This document shows positions 7,897-16,345 of a stretch of 30,560 nt of DNA, piece after piece. The first letter of the stretch is position 1. Every line of letters starts with the position of its first letter. The notes under the pieces are model-generated. The model did not search any database. It saw only the letters and a program-made list of their open reading frames with translations, and had not been told where the DNA came from. A program made the translations under genes and the position numbers. This stretch comes from Brumimicrobium sp041655765. GTDB taxonomy: Bacteria; Bacteroidota; Bacteroidia; Flavobacteriales_D; Crocinitomicaceae. The stretch is from NCBI GenBank assembly GCA_041655765.1, contig JBBAEU010000025.1, positions 1 through 30,560 of the forward strand, written 5' to 3'.

Positions 7897-8118
7897 ATGG
7901 CAAAAGAAAAACCAGTCGTGGTTGCTGAAGCAAAAGAACCAATGGTCTTGATCCAAATTGGCGCTGACCAATTAAACAAAGGTAAAGAACAATTCAAAGT
8001 TTACCAATTAGACGGTGTCACTATTCAAGTTGCAATTGGCAAAATTGCTAAAGTCCCGTTATGGGTCGCTGAAGCTGCGGTTAGAGCCGGCGACATTGAA
8101 TCATTCGACACTATTTAA
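7897..8118 (+). CDS. small hypothetical head protein
   Basis: A 73-residue protein beginning MAKEKPVVVAEAKEPMVLIQ. No family is recognised. It has an alternating hydrophobic pattern suggesting a small beta-rich fold (VLIQIGADQLNKGKEQFKVY, then VTIQVAIGKIAKVPLWVAEA). I take the ATG at 7897, 6 bases after GTGAGG, rather than the GTG at 7885, which is part of that ribosome site. Location between the major capsid and connector genes suggests a head decoration or completion protein. Confidence 0.7.
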   Translation: MAKEKPVVVAEAKEPMVLIQIGADQLNKGKEQFKVYQLDGVTIQVAIGKIAKVPLWVAEAAVRAGDIESFDTI

Positions 8119-8153
8119 AAACGCTTTAAGAAACGCCCGCAAAAGGAGTAAAT

Positions 8154-8816
8154 ATGAAATTATCCGAGTTAATTTACGAATGCGTAAAAGACAGTATTAC
8201 AATCGCAAATTCGAGCATAAGCTATGAAGGCTTTATCAACGAATCATTTTCAACGACAAAAGATTACGCGCTTCAATATGCGGGCGTTTTTAGTGCCGTC
8301 AATTTAGCGGTGGCACGATTACAAACTTATGATAAAATTCCGTATGCAACGGAAGCCAAAACAATTACCTCAAACATTTTCGACTTTGATCTCGGCACAG
8401 TTGTTAATGTTGTGGAACTAATTGCCGGTCAATATACAAGACTGGAATTTCGTAATATTAACCAAGGCAAAGGCGTTATGTTATTAGAAGTTTCACGGAA
8501 GCGGGAAATTATCGTTGAATATAAAGCACGTATTCCACGCTTTTCGGAAAAAGATATTAAAAAAATCGAACTTGATCCAAATAATGAATTAGTGGTTGTC
8601 GACACTAATATTGACCTTGAAACAGAATATGGAATTACCGATGTTATGTGCGACTACATTAAAGCCTTTACTAAGGGTCAACTTTTAGAAACAATTGCCC
8701 CGGACATTGCTAATAATCACAATAACCGCGCTGAACAATATTTCCAAAGCTTAAATCGCGCAACAACGAGTTTTAACGCTAACAAAGTCAAAAATAGACA
8801 TGGAGGTCTTTGGTAA
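8154..8816 (+). CDS. probable head-tail connector (adaptor) protein
   Basis: A 220-residue soluble protein after the capsid genes. It contains a beta-rich middle section (NQGKGVMLLEVSRKREIIVE) and a C-terminal helical part (YIKAFTKGQLLETIAPDIAN followed by NNRAEQYFQSLNRATTSFN) that resembles the adaptor proteins below the portal in podoviruses, whose conserved helices end with an N-x-A-x-x-Y-like segment. The adaptor closes the head and joins the portal to the tail hub. AAAGGAG lies 5 bases before the ATG, and the stop overlaps the start of the hub gene (TAATG). Confidence is moderate because family membership is judged from pattern and gene order. Confidence 0.65.
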   Translation: MKLSELIYECVKDSITIANSSISYEGFINESFSTTKDYALQYAGVFSAVNLAVARLQTYDKIPYATEAKTITSNIFDFDLGTVVNVVELIAGQYTRLEFRNINQGKGVMLLEVSRKREIIVEYKARIPRFSEKDIKKIELDPNNELVVVDTNIDLETEYGITDVMCDYIKAFTKGQLLETIAPDIANNHNNRAEQYFQSLNRATTSFNANKVKNRHGGLW

Positions 8817-9640
8817 TGGGGTTCAAACCGCTTTCTTTAGGTTCGGGCAACCGCCGCGTAACGGGAGTAACAAACTTTAGCGGTGTTGATTATGCGACAC
8901 AACGTTTTAAAGTTAGTCAAAACCGTGCTATTGACATTTTAAACTTTCTTTATAAAGACGGCGTTATTCAAAAAAGACGTGGCACGGAAGAACTTTATCA
9001 TGTTTTAAAGACATATTATATTCCGGTTGACTTTGTTAATGGCATTAGCGAAGTTAACGAATATAAAGAAAACGCCACTAACTTTAATGGACTGTGGGTT
9101 TTTACGGGCGAAGATAAAAATGAACATATTATTGCTCATATTGGCAAACTACTTTATGAAATCAAAAATATTGGGCAACACAATATGAGTATTACCCCAA
9201 TTAGTGTCGGGACAGACAAGGTATTGTTTGAGGGTAATCTTTACACTTATGCTTATGAATTCCTTGATTATAAATCAAGTGCATTTGTGGGCGGTAATAA
9301 GCTTTATTTTCTTGGCGGTAATAAATACATGAGTTTACGGTTTTTAGATGAAAACCCATTATTAAAACCCGTTGAAAATAGCGAAGATACTTTTGTGCCG
9401 ACAACGACTATTTCCATTACTTATGAAGGCAGCGCATTTCCTAACCGCGCGAATTTAGATAAAGTCAATATGCTTTCTAAATTGCGGAAAAATGAGCTTT
9501 TAAGCGGAACACAAAAAGTTGAAAATGCAATTTTAACAAGTGATAACTTTGAGTATGTTTTGGACGCTCCCATTGTTAGTGAAACCGCAAACGATTTAGC
9601 GGATATTCTTATTGTTCTTGAAGAAGGGGGAGTAATTTAA
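8816..9640 (+). CDS. tail hub/stabilization protein, N-terminal part
   Basis: A 274-residue protein. Its beginning, NFSGVDYATQRFKVSQNRAI followed by DILNFLYKDGVIQKRRGTEE, is the typical opening of podoviral tail hub proteins (T7 gp12/P22 gp10 type), in which a segment with ENQSPDMLN-like and KRPG-like elements precedes a beta-propeller. Later NMLSKLRKNELLSGTQ matches the conserved region that in intact hubs lies before the second half. The protein then stops, whereas hubs normally run to ~800 residues. Matching C-terminal hub sequence appears from about residue 1045 of the next gene, so the hub seems divided over two genes. I use ATG 8816, 8 bases after GGAGGT, instead of the upstream TTG at 8810. 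Confidence 0.7.
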   Translation: MGFKPLSLGSGNRRVTGVTNFSGVDYATQRFKVSQNRAIDILNFLYKDGVIQKRRGTEELYHVLKTYYIPVDFVNGISEVNEYKENATNFNGLWVFTGEDKNEHIIAHIGKLLYEIKNIGQHNMSITPISVGTDKVLFEGNLYTYAYEFLDYKSSAFVGGNKLYFLGGNKYMSLRFLDENPLLKPVENSEDTFVPTTTISITYEGSAFPNRANLDKVNMLSKLRKNELLSGTQKVENAILTSDNFEYVLDAPIVSETANDLADILIVLEEGGVI

Positions 9641-9641
9641 T

Positions 9642-12600
9642 ATGCCAAACTTTGTAGGTAGTCCTTCTTTTCCTTTTAATAACGATACCTTTAGTGCACA
9701 AGCTTTTCGTGAACAAGGTTGGCAATCCGAAGGAATTTCTAGTTTATTTATTGCGAACAATAATCTTCAAACCGAATCAGCGGGAAATATAAAAATAGGA
9801 AATGGCCTCTATTCATCATATAGTCGCTATTATCTTAAAAACAAAACAACTAGCGAATATGTTGTTTTGCATACGGCAGCAATTTATATTTATGCAAGTG
9901 GTGATATTGGTTCGGGAAGTTTATTAGCATCTATTTACGATCCTTTAGGGAACGTTATACCACTAACATTTACTGATGAGAATATTTGGGAATTTGATGG
10001 CTACGCTTATATTGTTGGTTCGGGCGGTAGTAATTATAAATATTTTCCGGTTTTTCGCGAAAAAACACAAAAGAAAGTTTGGGTGGGTAATTATCAAATA
10101 AATAAAACAAACCCAAGCAAAACTTCATTTGCACCCTATGAACCATTAAATGAATTGTCGGGTATTGCGCTTTCATATTATGAAAACGAGCAAGAATTTA
10201 GTTCGCTACAATTGTGGGACTGGCATGAAACTTATAAGAATCTAACTGATTTAACACATATTAAAAATGCGTCATTTTCGCACAATTTTCCCACCGCTGG
10301 TTATTACACAACACCTAGCACAACCGTATATTTTAATGTTGATATACTTGGCACAACTTTCACATGGACGCTTAATGTTACTGATTGGGCAAACAAGTAT
10401 TATAGTATTGTTGAAACCTCGACAAGTTACACTATTTATAGTGGGAAAGCGGTGGCGAGTGACTTTTTAAACTCTTTTAAAATTGTTTACACAACAAATA
10501 ATGCCTATAAAACAATTGCAATTGATTACGCTACAAGTCTTGATATTAGCAAAATGTCAAAAACAACTATTAGTGAAAGCGATTCTTCGCTTAAGTTCAA
10601 TTATCAAGTTAATACAAGCAATACAATTTCAAACGTAACGGTTACGAAAAACATTAAAAAACTTGCTTCGGGCAGCGCAAAATTCGCTAATGTTACATAC
10701 AAAAAAACATATAATCTTGGCGAGTTGATCGCAAACTTTAACCCAAATACAAAAGGTTCTTTAACTTATTCGGACGGTTCAACCATTAGTTTAGCAAGCA
10801 TTAGTTATGCAAGCACTCCGACAGTTACTACCTCATTAGGAAATCTGCCAATTACGATAGGCGCGGAACATGGGTTGAATTTTACAATGACTTATACATA
10901 TCCAACAACGCACCTCGGCACTCTAACGGTTACTTTTGACTGCGAAGTTGCGGAAACGCAAGATATAGCCAGTATGGTTTTAGTTAATGCCAAAACACGC
11001 TTTATTTATGGCGAAGTTATTGATTTTGGCAGCACAGCATTAGGAACTAAAATTGAATGTTTTAATGTTTATGGTAATAAAGTTAGCGAAATTCTATATG
11101 CTGACTTTAATGCGCACAATACAACGAAGGATAGCCGATACGGGAAAACTATTAACGGAACGGATATTACACTTACTACAAGCGAACTAACACTAACAAG
11201 CACTTTTGATGACGTGTTTTCTATTAGCCAAAAAATTAAAATATCATACGCCGCAAGTTTGGTGGTTAATAGCTCCGCAATTAACAAATTTGTTTATGTC
11301 GATAATTCGTTTACTGAATTCACTGATTTAAACCTCGCAACCGCAACTGTTACTTATTACAACAATAGCGGCGCAAGTTTAGTTACGGAAACAAAAGACG
11401 TTACTTCGGTTTTAAACTTAAGTCATGGCACACTTAACTTTGCTTTAAATACACAAGTTATCACCATTGCCGCAACCGCTGTTTATGAAGGGCGGACAAT
11501 TTCTTTAGCGAACGCTTTTCAAATTACTTGCGAACTCATTCGGCCGACACAAATTGTAGTCACGGGAACGGGCGGCACAACGGTTTATTACGATAATAAC
11601 CAAGATACTTTTAAAACACCGACCGATTTAGCTTTCTCACTCATTTTCAATAATCACACGGAAGCAAGTCCACACATTGGCGTAATTAACCCTTTAACGG
11701 AATTAACTTTTTATCGCAATGCCGCTTTAACACAAACACTAAACACAAGCAGTGTCATTGTTCCAAGTGGCGGAAATCGCATTTATTTCAAACATAAAGA
11801 TTATGACTTATCGGGAAGTTACGTTATTTCGTTTATTGAGGACACAATTGACGTTGTGGAAATTAACACGCCATTGAACTTTATTCTTGGTAATCGTTTT
11901 AATACTCTTCGAAGCTTATTTGATATTAAAGCGACTTACATTTCCGGACGTAGTGTCACCAACTTTGAGTTATATAACTTTAAGCAAACAACTGTTATTT
12001 TAAGTGCTACCGCACCGATTATTATTGTTGATGGGAATGAATATACACTTGATATTAACGATATTACCTTTGTTAAGCCACATATTAGCGGAATTGACGT
12101 TGATACAAGCGTTTTAAATACTTCTTATAGTAACGATACTGACACTATCGACATTGCTTCTAATATCACGGTAGTTACGAAATACGCTGGAGCGGAATAT
12201 GTTCAACTATGCACCTACGATCAAGCTGGTTTAACCGCTAATGGTAAATATACAATTGATAATGAAGATGTCGCGAATGGATTTGGTTTTGACGGTTCAG
12301 ACGTTGTTAGTATTGATATGGAAGGCGAAGTTGAAAAGACACTTGAACTAGAAATCACGGTCTTAAATTACTTTGATAATGGCGATACCACAAACAATAC
12401 AACAAGCATTTTTATTAACGTGCTTGAAATCACTGATATTACGGGAATTTCGTTATTTAAGTTAATGCGAACATATAACGTCGGTGATACCTTCCTTGAT
12501 TCCGATATTGACGATACGGAAATCTATATTTATTACAACAAGAAAGAAACAGTTGGCGCTGAAGAAGTGGTTGTGCAAAAGAAAAAACGAATTCGGCTTT

Positions 12601-14909
12601 CGAGTGGGTTTGGCGCTATTAACATTTTCCCAATTAAAGGCACAAAGTTTATTCGCACCAACGACGCACTTACGGTGAGAATTACCGCTGCCACTAATGA
12701 ACGAGCCTCGCTTGAATATACCGTAAGTGTTAGTGCGCGTTCCGTTGCGGCAACCGATATTAAGAAACACACTTTAAGAGTTGTGCAAATTCCTTCTTAT
12801 ACTCATAAAGGCGTTGTTTTTAACAATAAATACTTGGTTGTTGAAGACGAATTTACAAGCGTTCTCAATGGTGTTAGGAAACTTAATGTGGGTGTTTCTA
12901 TTAACGATATAAAGGTTTACGGCTATATTGATAACGTAAACGATAAAACAAGTAATGGCCGTGTTATCTTCTTTGAAGATTATGTGCCGCCCGTTGTTGG
13001 TGAAAGCAATATCAAAGTTACTTTCCCTTGTTTTGTTGAAGGGCAAGCTGATTATATTAACAAATGCACAGTTGGCCAACTTTTCGGCAATAATAACTCG
13101 AAGAATAGATTATTTTTAAGCGGAAACCCCGACTTACCCAACTGCGACTGGCATAGTGGTGCTATTAACACAATGAAAATTGATGGTGATTTTAGTGATG
13201 AAAATGGCGACTTTTCTTACTTTGACGATTTATCTTATTGTTTTTATGGCCAAACCGATAATAAAATCATTGGTTATGACATTGTTTCAAATGACAAAAT
13301 GGTGGTTTTAAAATCAAAAAGTGATAAAGAACCGACTATTTACTACCGGACAAGTGGTTTAATTCAAGCATTAGACGCAAGTGGTAATGCTTTGACTGAT
13401 TTTAGCGGCCGTTCACTCTATGAAGAAAGTTATCCGCTCGTTGTTGGCAATATCGGTGTTGGGGCGTTAACAAACAAAGCTATTCTTAACTTTAATGGCG
13501 ATACCATTTTCTTATCAAGTGACAAACAGCTTGACGGCCTTGACGTTGAGGGAGTTATAGGCGATACCCAGCGCTATGCTAATACTCGCTCATATTTTAT
13601 TAACCCTTTGTTAAAAACTATTGATCTAAAAAAATCGTGGTTATATACAAACCGAAAATATTTATTTTTAGTGACTAAGGACTTTGTGTTAGTGTCCCAC
13701 TTTGAGGCGTTCAACATTGAAACAAAACAATATGAATGGTGGAAGATTAACATTGCTAACATTAGTTCGTTTATTGAGGTTAACGAAGAATTATACTTTG
13801 GCACTACTGAAGGTAAGTTCGTTAGACTTGAAACGGATGGTTTCCAAGATATTACAAAGATATTTCTACCGGAAGGCGCGGCCGTTCCACTTGTGAGTGG
13901 CCAACAATTCGATGACCAAATTCAAGTATCGAATACAATTATAAATCAACTTATCAATGGCGACGACTATTATTTCACCATTGTTTCTAAAGAAAATGAT
14001 TATAACAGTTATATGTATAATCAAGTCGCTGTTATTAACAATGTTAAAAACGGGACGTTTGACTTATATCTTGATAAAACACTAAACGCATTAGAGGTAG
14101 TTGGGCTTGTTGATTCCAAACTTGATCAAGACGTTTATAATGCACTAATCAAACAACTATCCACTAAACGTATTTATTACTTAAATCGTCGGGAAGAAGA
14201 AAACGAAATCGTGGATACGAACCCCAGCTCGCCATTAAAGGTTTATGGCCGTGCTTATAAACTAAAATTGCTTGATGATTTCCACATGGGCAAGGGCTTA
14301 TTATTCAAACTTATTGACGCCGAAACCGAAGAAGAATTAAGTTTACAAACTTTAAGTCGTGCTGCGCTTGTGGAGCGGATGAGCGAAACCTATAAAATTG
14401 TCGATATTGATTATGATAATTCACGTTTTAAATTACGTGATAATCGTGAGCAAACTTTAAATATTGTCCGCTATGCCGCACAAAGCATGACAAAAAACTT
14501 TAAGGCCGAAATTAGCAAATATCGTAATGTCCGAGCTTATTACATTACCGCACCACATACCATGGGCGATTTAATGCACAACAAGACCATTTGGGGGTGG
14601 ACACTAACGAACGATACCCAAATTAAGAGCGCTATTGAAATATGCCAAGCGACGAATGATATTCACCTCGAAGAAATGGCGACTATCGTTGACTTTAATC
14701 GCCGTGATTATGGATTAAACCTTGAGAATTTCAACGTTGCCAATATTAACTTTGATAAATATACAATTCCTCATAAATATACGTTCTATCGGCCACTAAA
14801 CGTTCCGTTTATCTCGTTTGGCTTTAGAAATAATGATTCAAGCAATGCCGTGTTAAGCAGCATGCAAATTATCTATACGATACCGTTCGCTTCCATAGGA
14901 AATAATTAA
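9642..14909 (+). CDS. giant tail protein: Ig-like repeat array fused to the C-terminal part of the tail hub
   Basis: A 1755-residue virion protein. Residues 1-~250 are unrecognised and beta-rich. Residues ~260-1040 form a run of about eight Ig-like (Big_3-like) modules, each opening with a hydrophobic-Tyr-x-x-Gly type element: IYSGK (266), TYNLG (357), FIYGE (456), FVYVD (552), VYYDN (649), FILGN (749), KYAGA (848) and TYNVG (945). Intervals are 91-100 residues. From ~1045 the protein resembles the second half of podoviral tail hubs: YINKCTVGQLFG, NRLFLSGNPDLPN, IGYDIVSNDKMVVLKSKSD, YPLVVGNIGVGALTNKAILN and a KLYFGT-like strand (ELYFGTTEGKFVRLETDG). The C-terminus AVLSSMQIIYTIPFA is also hub-like. 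The start follows GGGGGAG by 8 bases and lies 1 base after the preceding stop. It probably forms the tail nozzle with an exposed Ig-like array. Confidence 0.72.
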   Translation: MPNFVGSPSFPFNNDTFSAQAFREQGWQSEGISSLFIANNNLQTESAGNIKIGNGLYSSYSRYYLKNKTTSEYVVLHTAAIYIYASGDIGSGSLLASIYDPLGNVIPLTFTDENIWEFDGYAYIVGSGGSNYKYFPVFREKTQKKVWVGNYQINKTNPSKTSFAPYEPLNELSGIALSYYENEQEFSSLQLWDWHETYKNLTDLTHIKNASFSHNFPTAGYYTTPSTTVYFNVDILGTTFTWTLNVTDWANKYYSIVETSTSYTIYSGKAVASDFLNSFKIVYTTNNAYKTIAIDYATSLDISKMSKTTISESDSSLKFNYQVNTSNTISNVTVTKNIKKLASGSAKFANVTYKKTYNLGELIANFNPNTKGSLTYSDGSTISLASISYASTPTVTTSLGNLPITIGAEHGLNFTMTYTYPTTHLGTLTVTFDCEVAETQDIASMVLVNAKTRFIYGEVIDFGSTALGTKIECFNVYGNKVSEILYADFNAHNTTKDSRYGKTINGTDITLTTSELTLTSTFDDVFSISQKIKISYAASLVVNSSAINKFVYVDNSFTEFTDLNLATATVTYYNNSGASLVTETKDVTSVLNLSHGTLNFALNTQVITIAATAVYEGRTISLANAFQITCELIRPTQIVVTGTGGTTVYYDNNQDTFKTPTDLAFSLIFNNHTEASPHIGVINPLTELTFYRNAALTQTLNTSSVIVPSGGNRIYFKHKDYDLSGSYVISFIEDTIDVVEINTPLNFILGNRFNTLRSLFDIKATYISGRSVTNFELYNFKQTTVILSATAPIIIVDGNEYTLDINDITFVKPHISGIDVDTSVLNTSYSNDTDTIDIASNITVVTKYAGAEYVQLCTYDQAGLTANGKYTIDNEDVANGFGFDGSDVVSIDMEGEVEKTLELEITVLNYFDNGDTTNNTTSIFINVLEITDITGISLFKLMRTYNVGDTFLDSDIDDTEIYIYYNKKETVGAEEVVVQKKKRIRLSSGFGAINIFPIKGTKFIRTNDALTVRITAATNERASLEYTVSVSARSVAATDIKKHTLRVVQIPSYTHKGVVFNNKYLVVEDEFTSVLNGVRKLNVGVSINDIKVYGYIDNVNDKTSNGRVIFFEDYVPPVVGESNIKVTFPCFVEGQADYINKCTVGQLFGNNNSKNRLFLSGNPDLPNCDWHSGAINTMKIDGDFSDENGDFSYFDDLSYCFYGQTDNKIIGYDIVSNDKMVVLKSKSDKEPTIYYRTSGLIQALDASGNALTDFSGRSLYEESYPLVVGNIGVGALTNKAILNFNGDTIFLSSDKQLDGLDVEGVIGDTQRYANTRSYFINPLLKTIDLKKSWLYTNRKYLFLVTKDFVLVSHFEAFNIETKQYEWWKINIANISSFIEVNEELYFGTTEGKFVRLETDGFQDITKIFLPEGAAVPLVSGQQFDDQIQVSNTIINQLINGDDYYFTIVSKENDYNSYMYNQVAVINNVKNGTFDLYLDKTLNALEVVGLVDSKLDQDVYNALIKQLSTKRIYYLNRREEENEIVDTNPSSPLKVYGRAYKLKLLDDFHMGKGLLFKLIDAETEEELSLQTLSRAALVERMSETYKIVDIDYDNSRFKLRDNREQTLNIVRYAAQSMTKNFKAEISKYRNVRAYYITAPHTMGDLMHNKTIWGWTLTNDTQIKSAIEICQATNDIHLEEMATIVDFNRRDYGLNLENFNVANINFDKYTIPHKYTFYRPLNVPFISFGFRNNDSSNAVLSSMQIIYTIPFASIGNN

Positions 14910-14926
14910 GGAAAAGGAGAAAACTT

Positions 14927-15589
14927 ATGAAAAAACTGAAAGGTGTATTACTTGCGTTGTCACTAATTTTAATTAGTGGCGTCATGCTATTGCGTCATCG
15001 ACCGCTACACAATAGTCCATTAGTCGTATTAGCGGAAGAACCTAGCGAAGAAGAAGTTGTTAGTGAAGAAGAACCGGGTGGCGAAAATATTCTTGTTGAT
15101 GCGAACGGTAATGGAATTCCGGACGTTCTGGAAGATTATTACGCCAACAATATTCGCGATCAATATATTTTCGGTATTTCGCTAGGAGCGATTATAAGTG
15201 GTGCTGTCACTATTGCTGGTTATGTCTATATTTATATGAAAAATAGGGCTGTTAATAACGAAGCGCGCACTAATAATAAGGAAATCAAGCAAGAATTAAA
15301 AGAATTGCGGGAAGAAAACGCTAATTATCGGCGACAAATTGCCGAAAACGAAGCAAGACACGCCGAAGAAAAGGCTTTATATCGTGAAACACTTGTGAAA
15401 CAAGATGAAGCAAATAAAATTATCTCGAAAGAGTTTAGTGCCGCAAGTAAACGCTTGGAAGCTTATGGACAATTCGAACAAAAAATTGATTCCTTACTTG
15501 CTATTGAAACGGCTAAAGCAAGTGACCCCGACTTAGTGAAAAAAGGAATTGCGGAAACAGTAATTAAAATTGCAAAAGGAGTGAAGTAG
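14927..15589 (+). CDS. membrane-anchored coiled-coil protein with a calcium-binding-like motif
   Basis: A 220-residue protein of unknown function. Residues 7-22 are a hydrophobic segment after KKLK (signal anchor or signal peptide); 37-53 are very acidic (EEPSEEEVVSEEEPGGE); 58-66 read DANGNGIPD, the DxNxNGxxD pattern of thrombospondin type 3/dockerin-like calcium loops; 81-103 are a second transmembrane segment; 112-195 predict a long coiled coil. The topology puts the acidic loop and calcium motif outside the cell and the coiled coil inside if both hydrophobic segments span the membrane. A lysis, superinfection or membrane-docking role is possible, but no family is recognised. AAAAGGAG precedes the ATG. 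It begins a run of four membrane protein genes. Confidence 0.7.
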   Translation: MKKLKGVLLALSLILISGVMLLRHRPLHNSPLVVLAEEPSEEEVVSEEEPGGENILVDANGNGIPDVLEDYYANNIRDQYIFGISLGAIISGAVTIAGYVYIYMKNRAVNNEARTNNKEIKQELKELREENANYRRQIAENEARHAEEKALYRETLVKQDEANKIISKEFSAASKRLEAYGQFEQKIDSLLAIETAKASDPDLVKKGIAETVIKIAKGVK

Positions 15590-15590
15590 T

Positions 15591-16103
15591 ATGGCAAAAC
15601 GCGGAAAAATCAAATTAAAAGAACGCGATCCGTATAAATATCACCGCAACGCTTATTGGGGACTAAAAGCGGGACGATGGGTCAGTATCTTTTCGCCTTT
15701 TGTTGGTTTATTTATTGCGAAATACAATGATTACTTTGTTGCGGTTGACCAAAATACAAGTGTAAGAATGTCGTTTGGTGTTTCACTTTTAGTTGCGGTT
15801 GCAGCGGTTGTTGCATTTCGCGAAACTAAAATACGTGGCGAGGACGGAAAACTTCGTGCTAGTCCCGTATCAAGCACAATTGGTTGGGGAATTGCTTTCG
15901 TGTTAGCATTCTTGTTTCAAACAATTTTAAAAGATTTAACCCTTATTCTTGGCTTAGCTTTCGGCGGGCAAGCTGCCGGTTTAATTTTTGATTTATTCGC
16001 TGATAGTCAACGATTTTATATGGTGGAGTATCGCAAGGAAGGTATCCATGCTAAAGCTCGGCACGCTGAAGAAATTAACGAAAGGAAACAAGCGACCGAA
16101 TGA
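15591..16103 (+). CDS. multi-pass membrane protein of unknown function
   Basis: A 170-residue protein with about four hydrophobic segments (around 31-50, 61-76, 95-113 and 116-136) between a basic N-terminus (MAKRGKIKLKERDPYKYHRN) and a charged C-terminal tail. AAAGGAG precedes the start and the previous stop is one base upstream. Its own stop overlaps the next start (ATGA). A holin or holin-associated role is possible because of size and topology, but no signature decides it. Confidence 0.72.
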   Translation: MAKRGKIKLKERDPYKYHRNAYWGLKAGRWVSIFSPFVGLFIAKYNDYFVAVDQNTSVRMSFGVSLLVAVAAVVAFRETKIRGEDGKLRASPVSSTIGWGIAFVLAFLFQTILKDLTLILGLAFGGQAAGLIFDLFADSQRFYMVEYRKEGIHAKARHAEEINERKQATE

Positions 16104-16345
16104 AAAAAAATGGTTTTAAAAAGTTTTTAAAGAAACAATGGAAATGGTTAGTAACCGGGGGTTTTTTCCTTATTTCCGGGTTGGTAGTCATGTTAATTGG
16201 CTTTACAATGACGGGTTGGTCACTAATTGAATGGATCAAAAGTCCATACGCAACTACAGTCTTGATTATCATGTTAATTGGCGGAGTATTATTGCTCTTG
16301 CTTTTGGTGGAAATGAAACGTCGTAGGTTGGGGGATGACGACTAA
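16100..16345 (+). CDS. small two-helix membrane protein, holin candidate
   Basis: An 81-residue protein with two hydrophobic segments (about 15-36 and 51-71), a strongly basic N-terminus (KKNGFKKFLKKQWK) and a C-terminal cluster KRRRLGDDD. Size and topology match class II holins, which make the membrane pores that end phage growth. No endolysin is found in the window, so the lysis assignment rests on topology alone. Both ends overlap neighbours (ATGA upstream, TAATG downstream), so the whole membrane cassette is tightly coupled. Confidence 0.68.
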   Translation: MKKNGFKKFLKKQWKWLVTGGFFLISGLVVMLIGFTMTGWSLIEWIKSPYATTVLIIMLIGGVLLLLLLVEMKRRRLGDDD

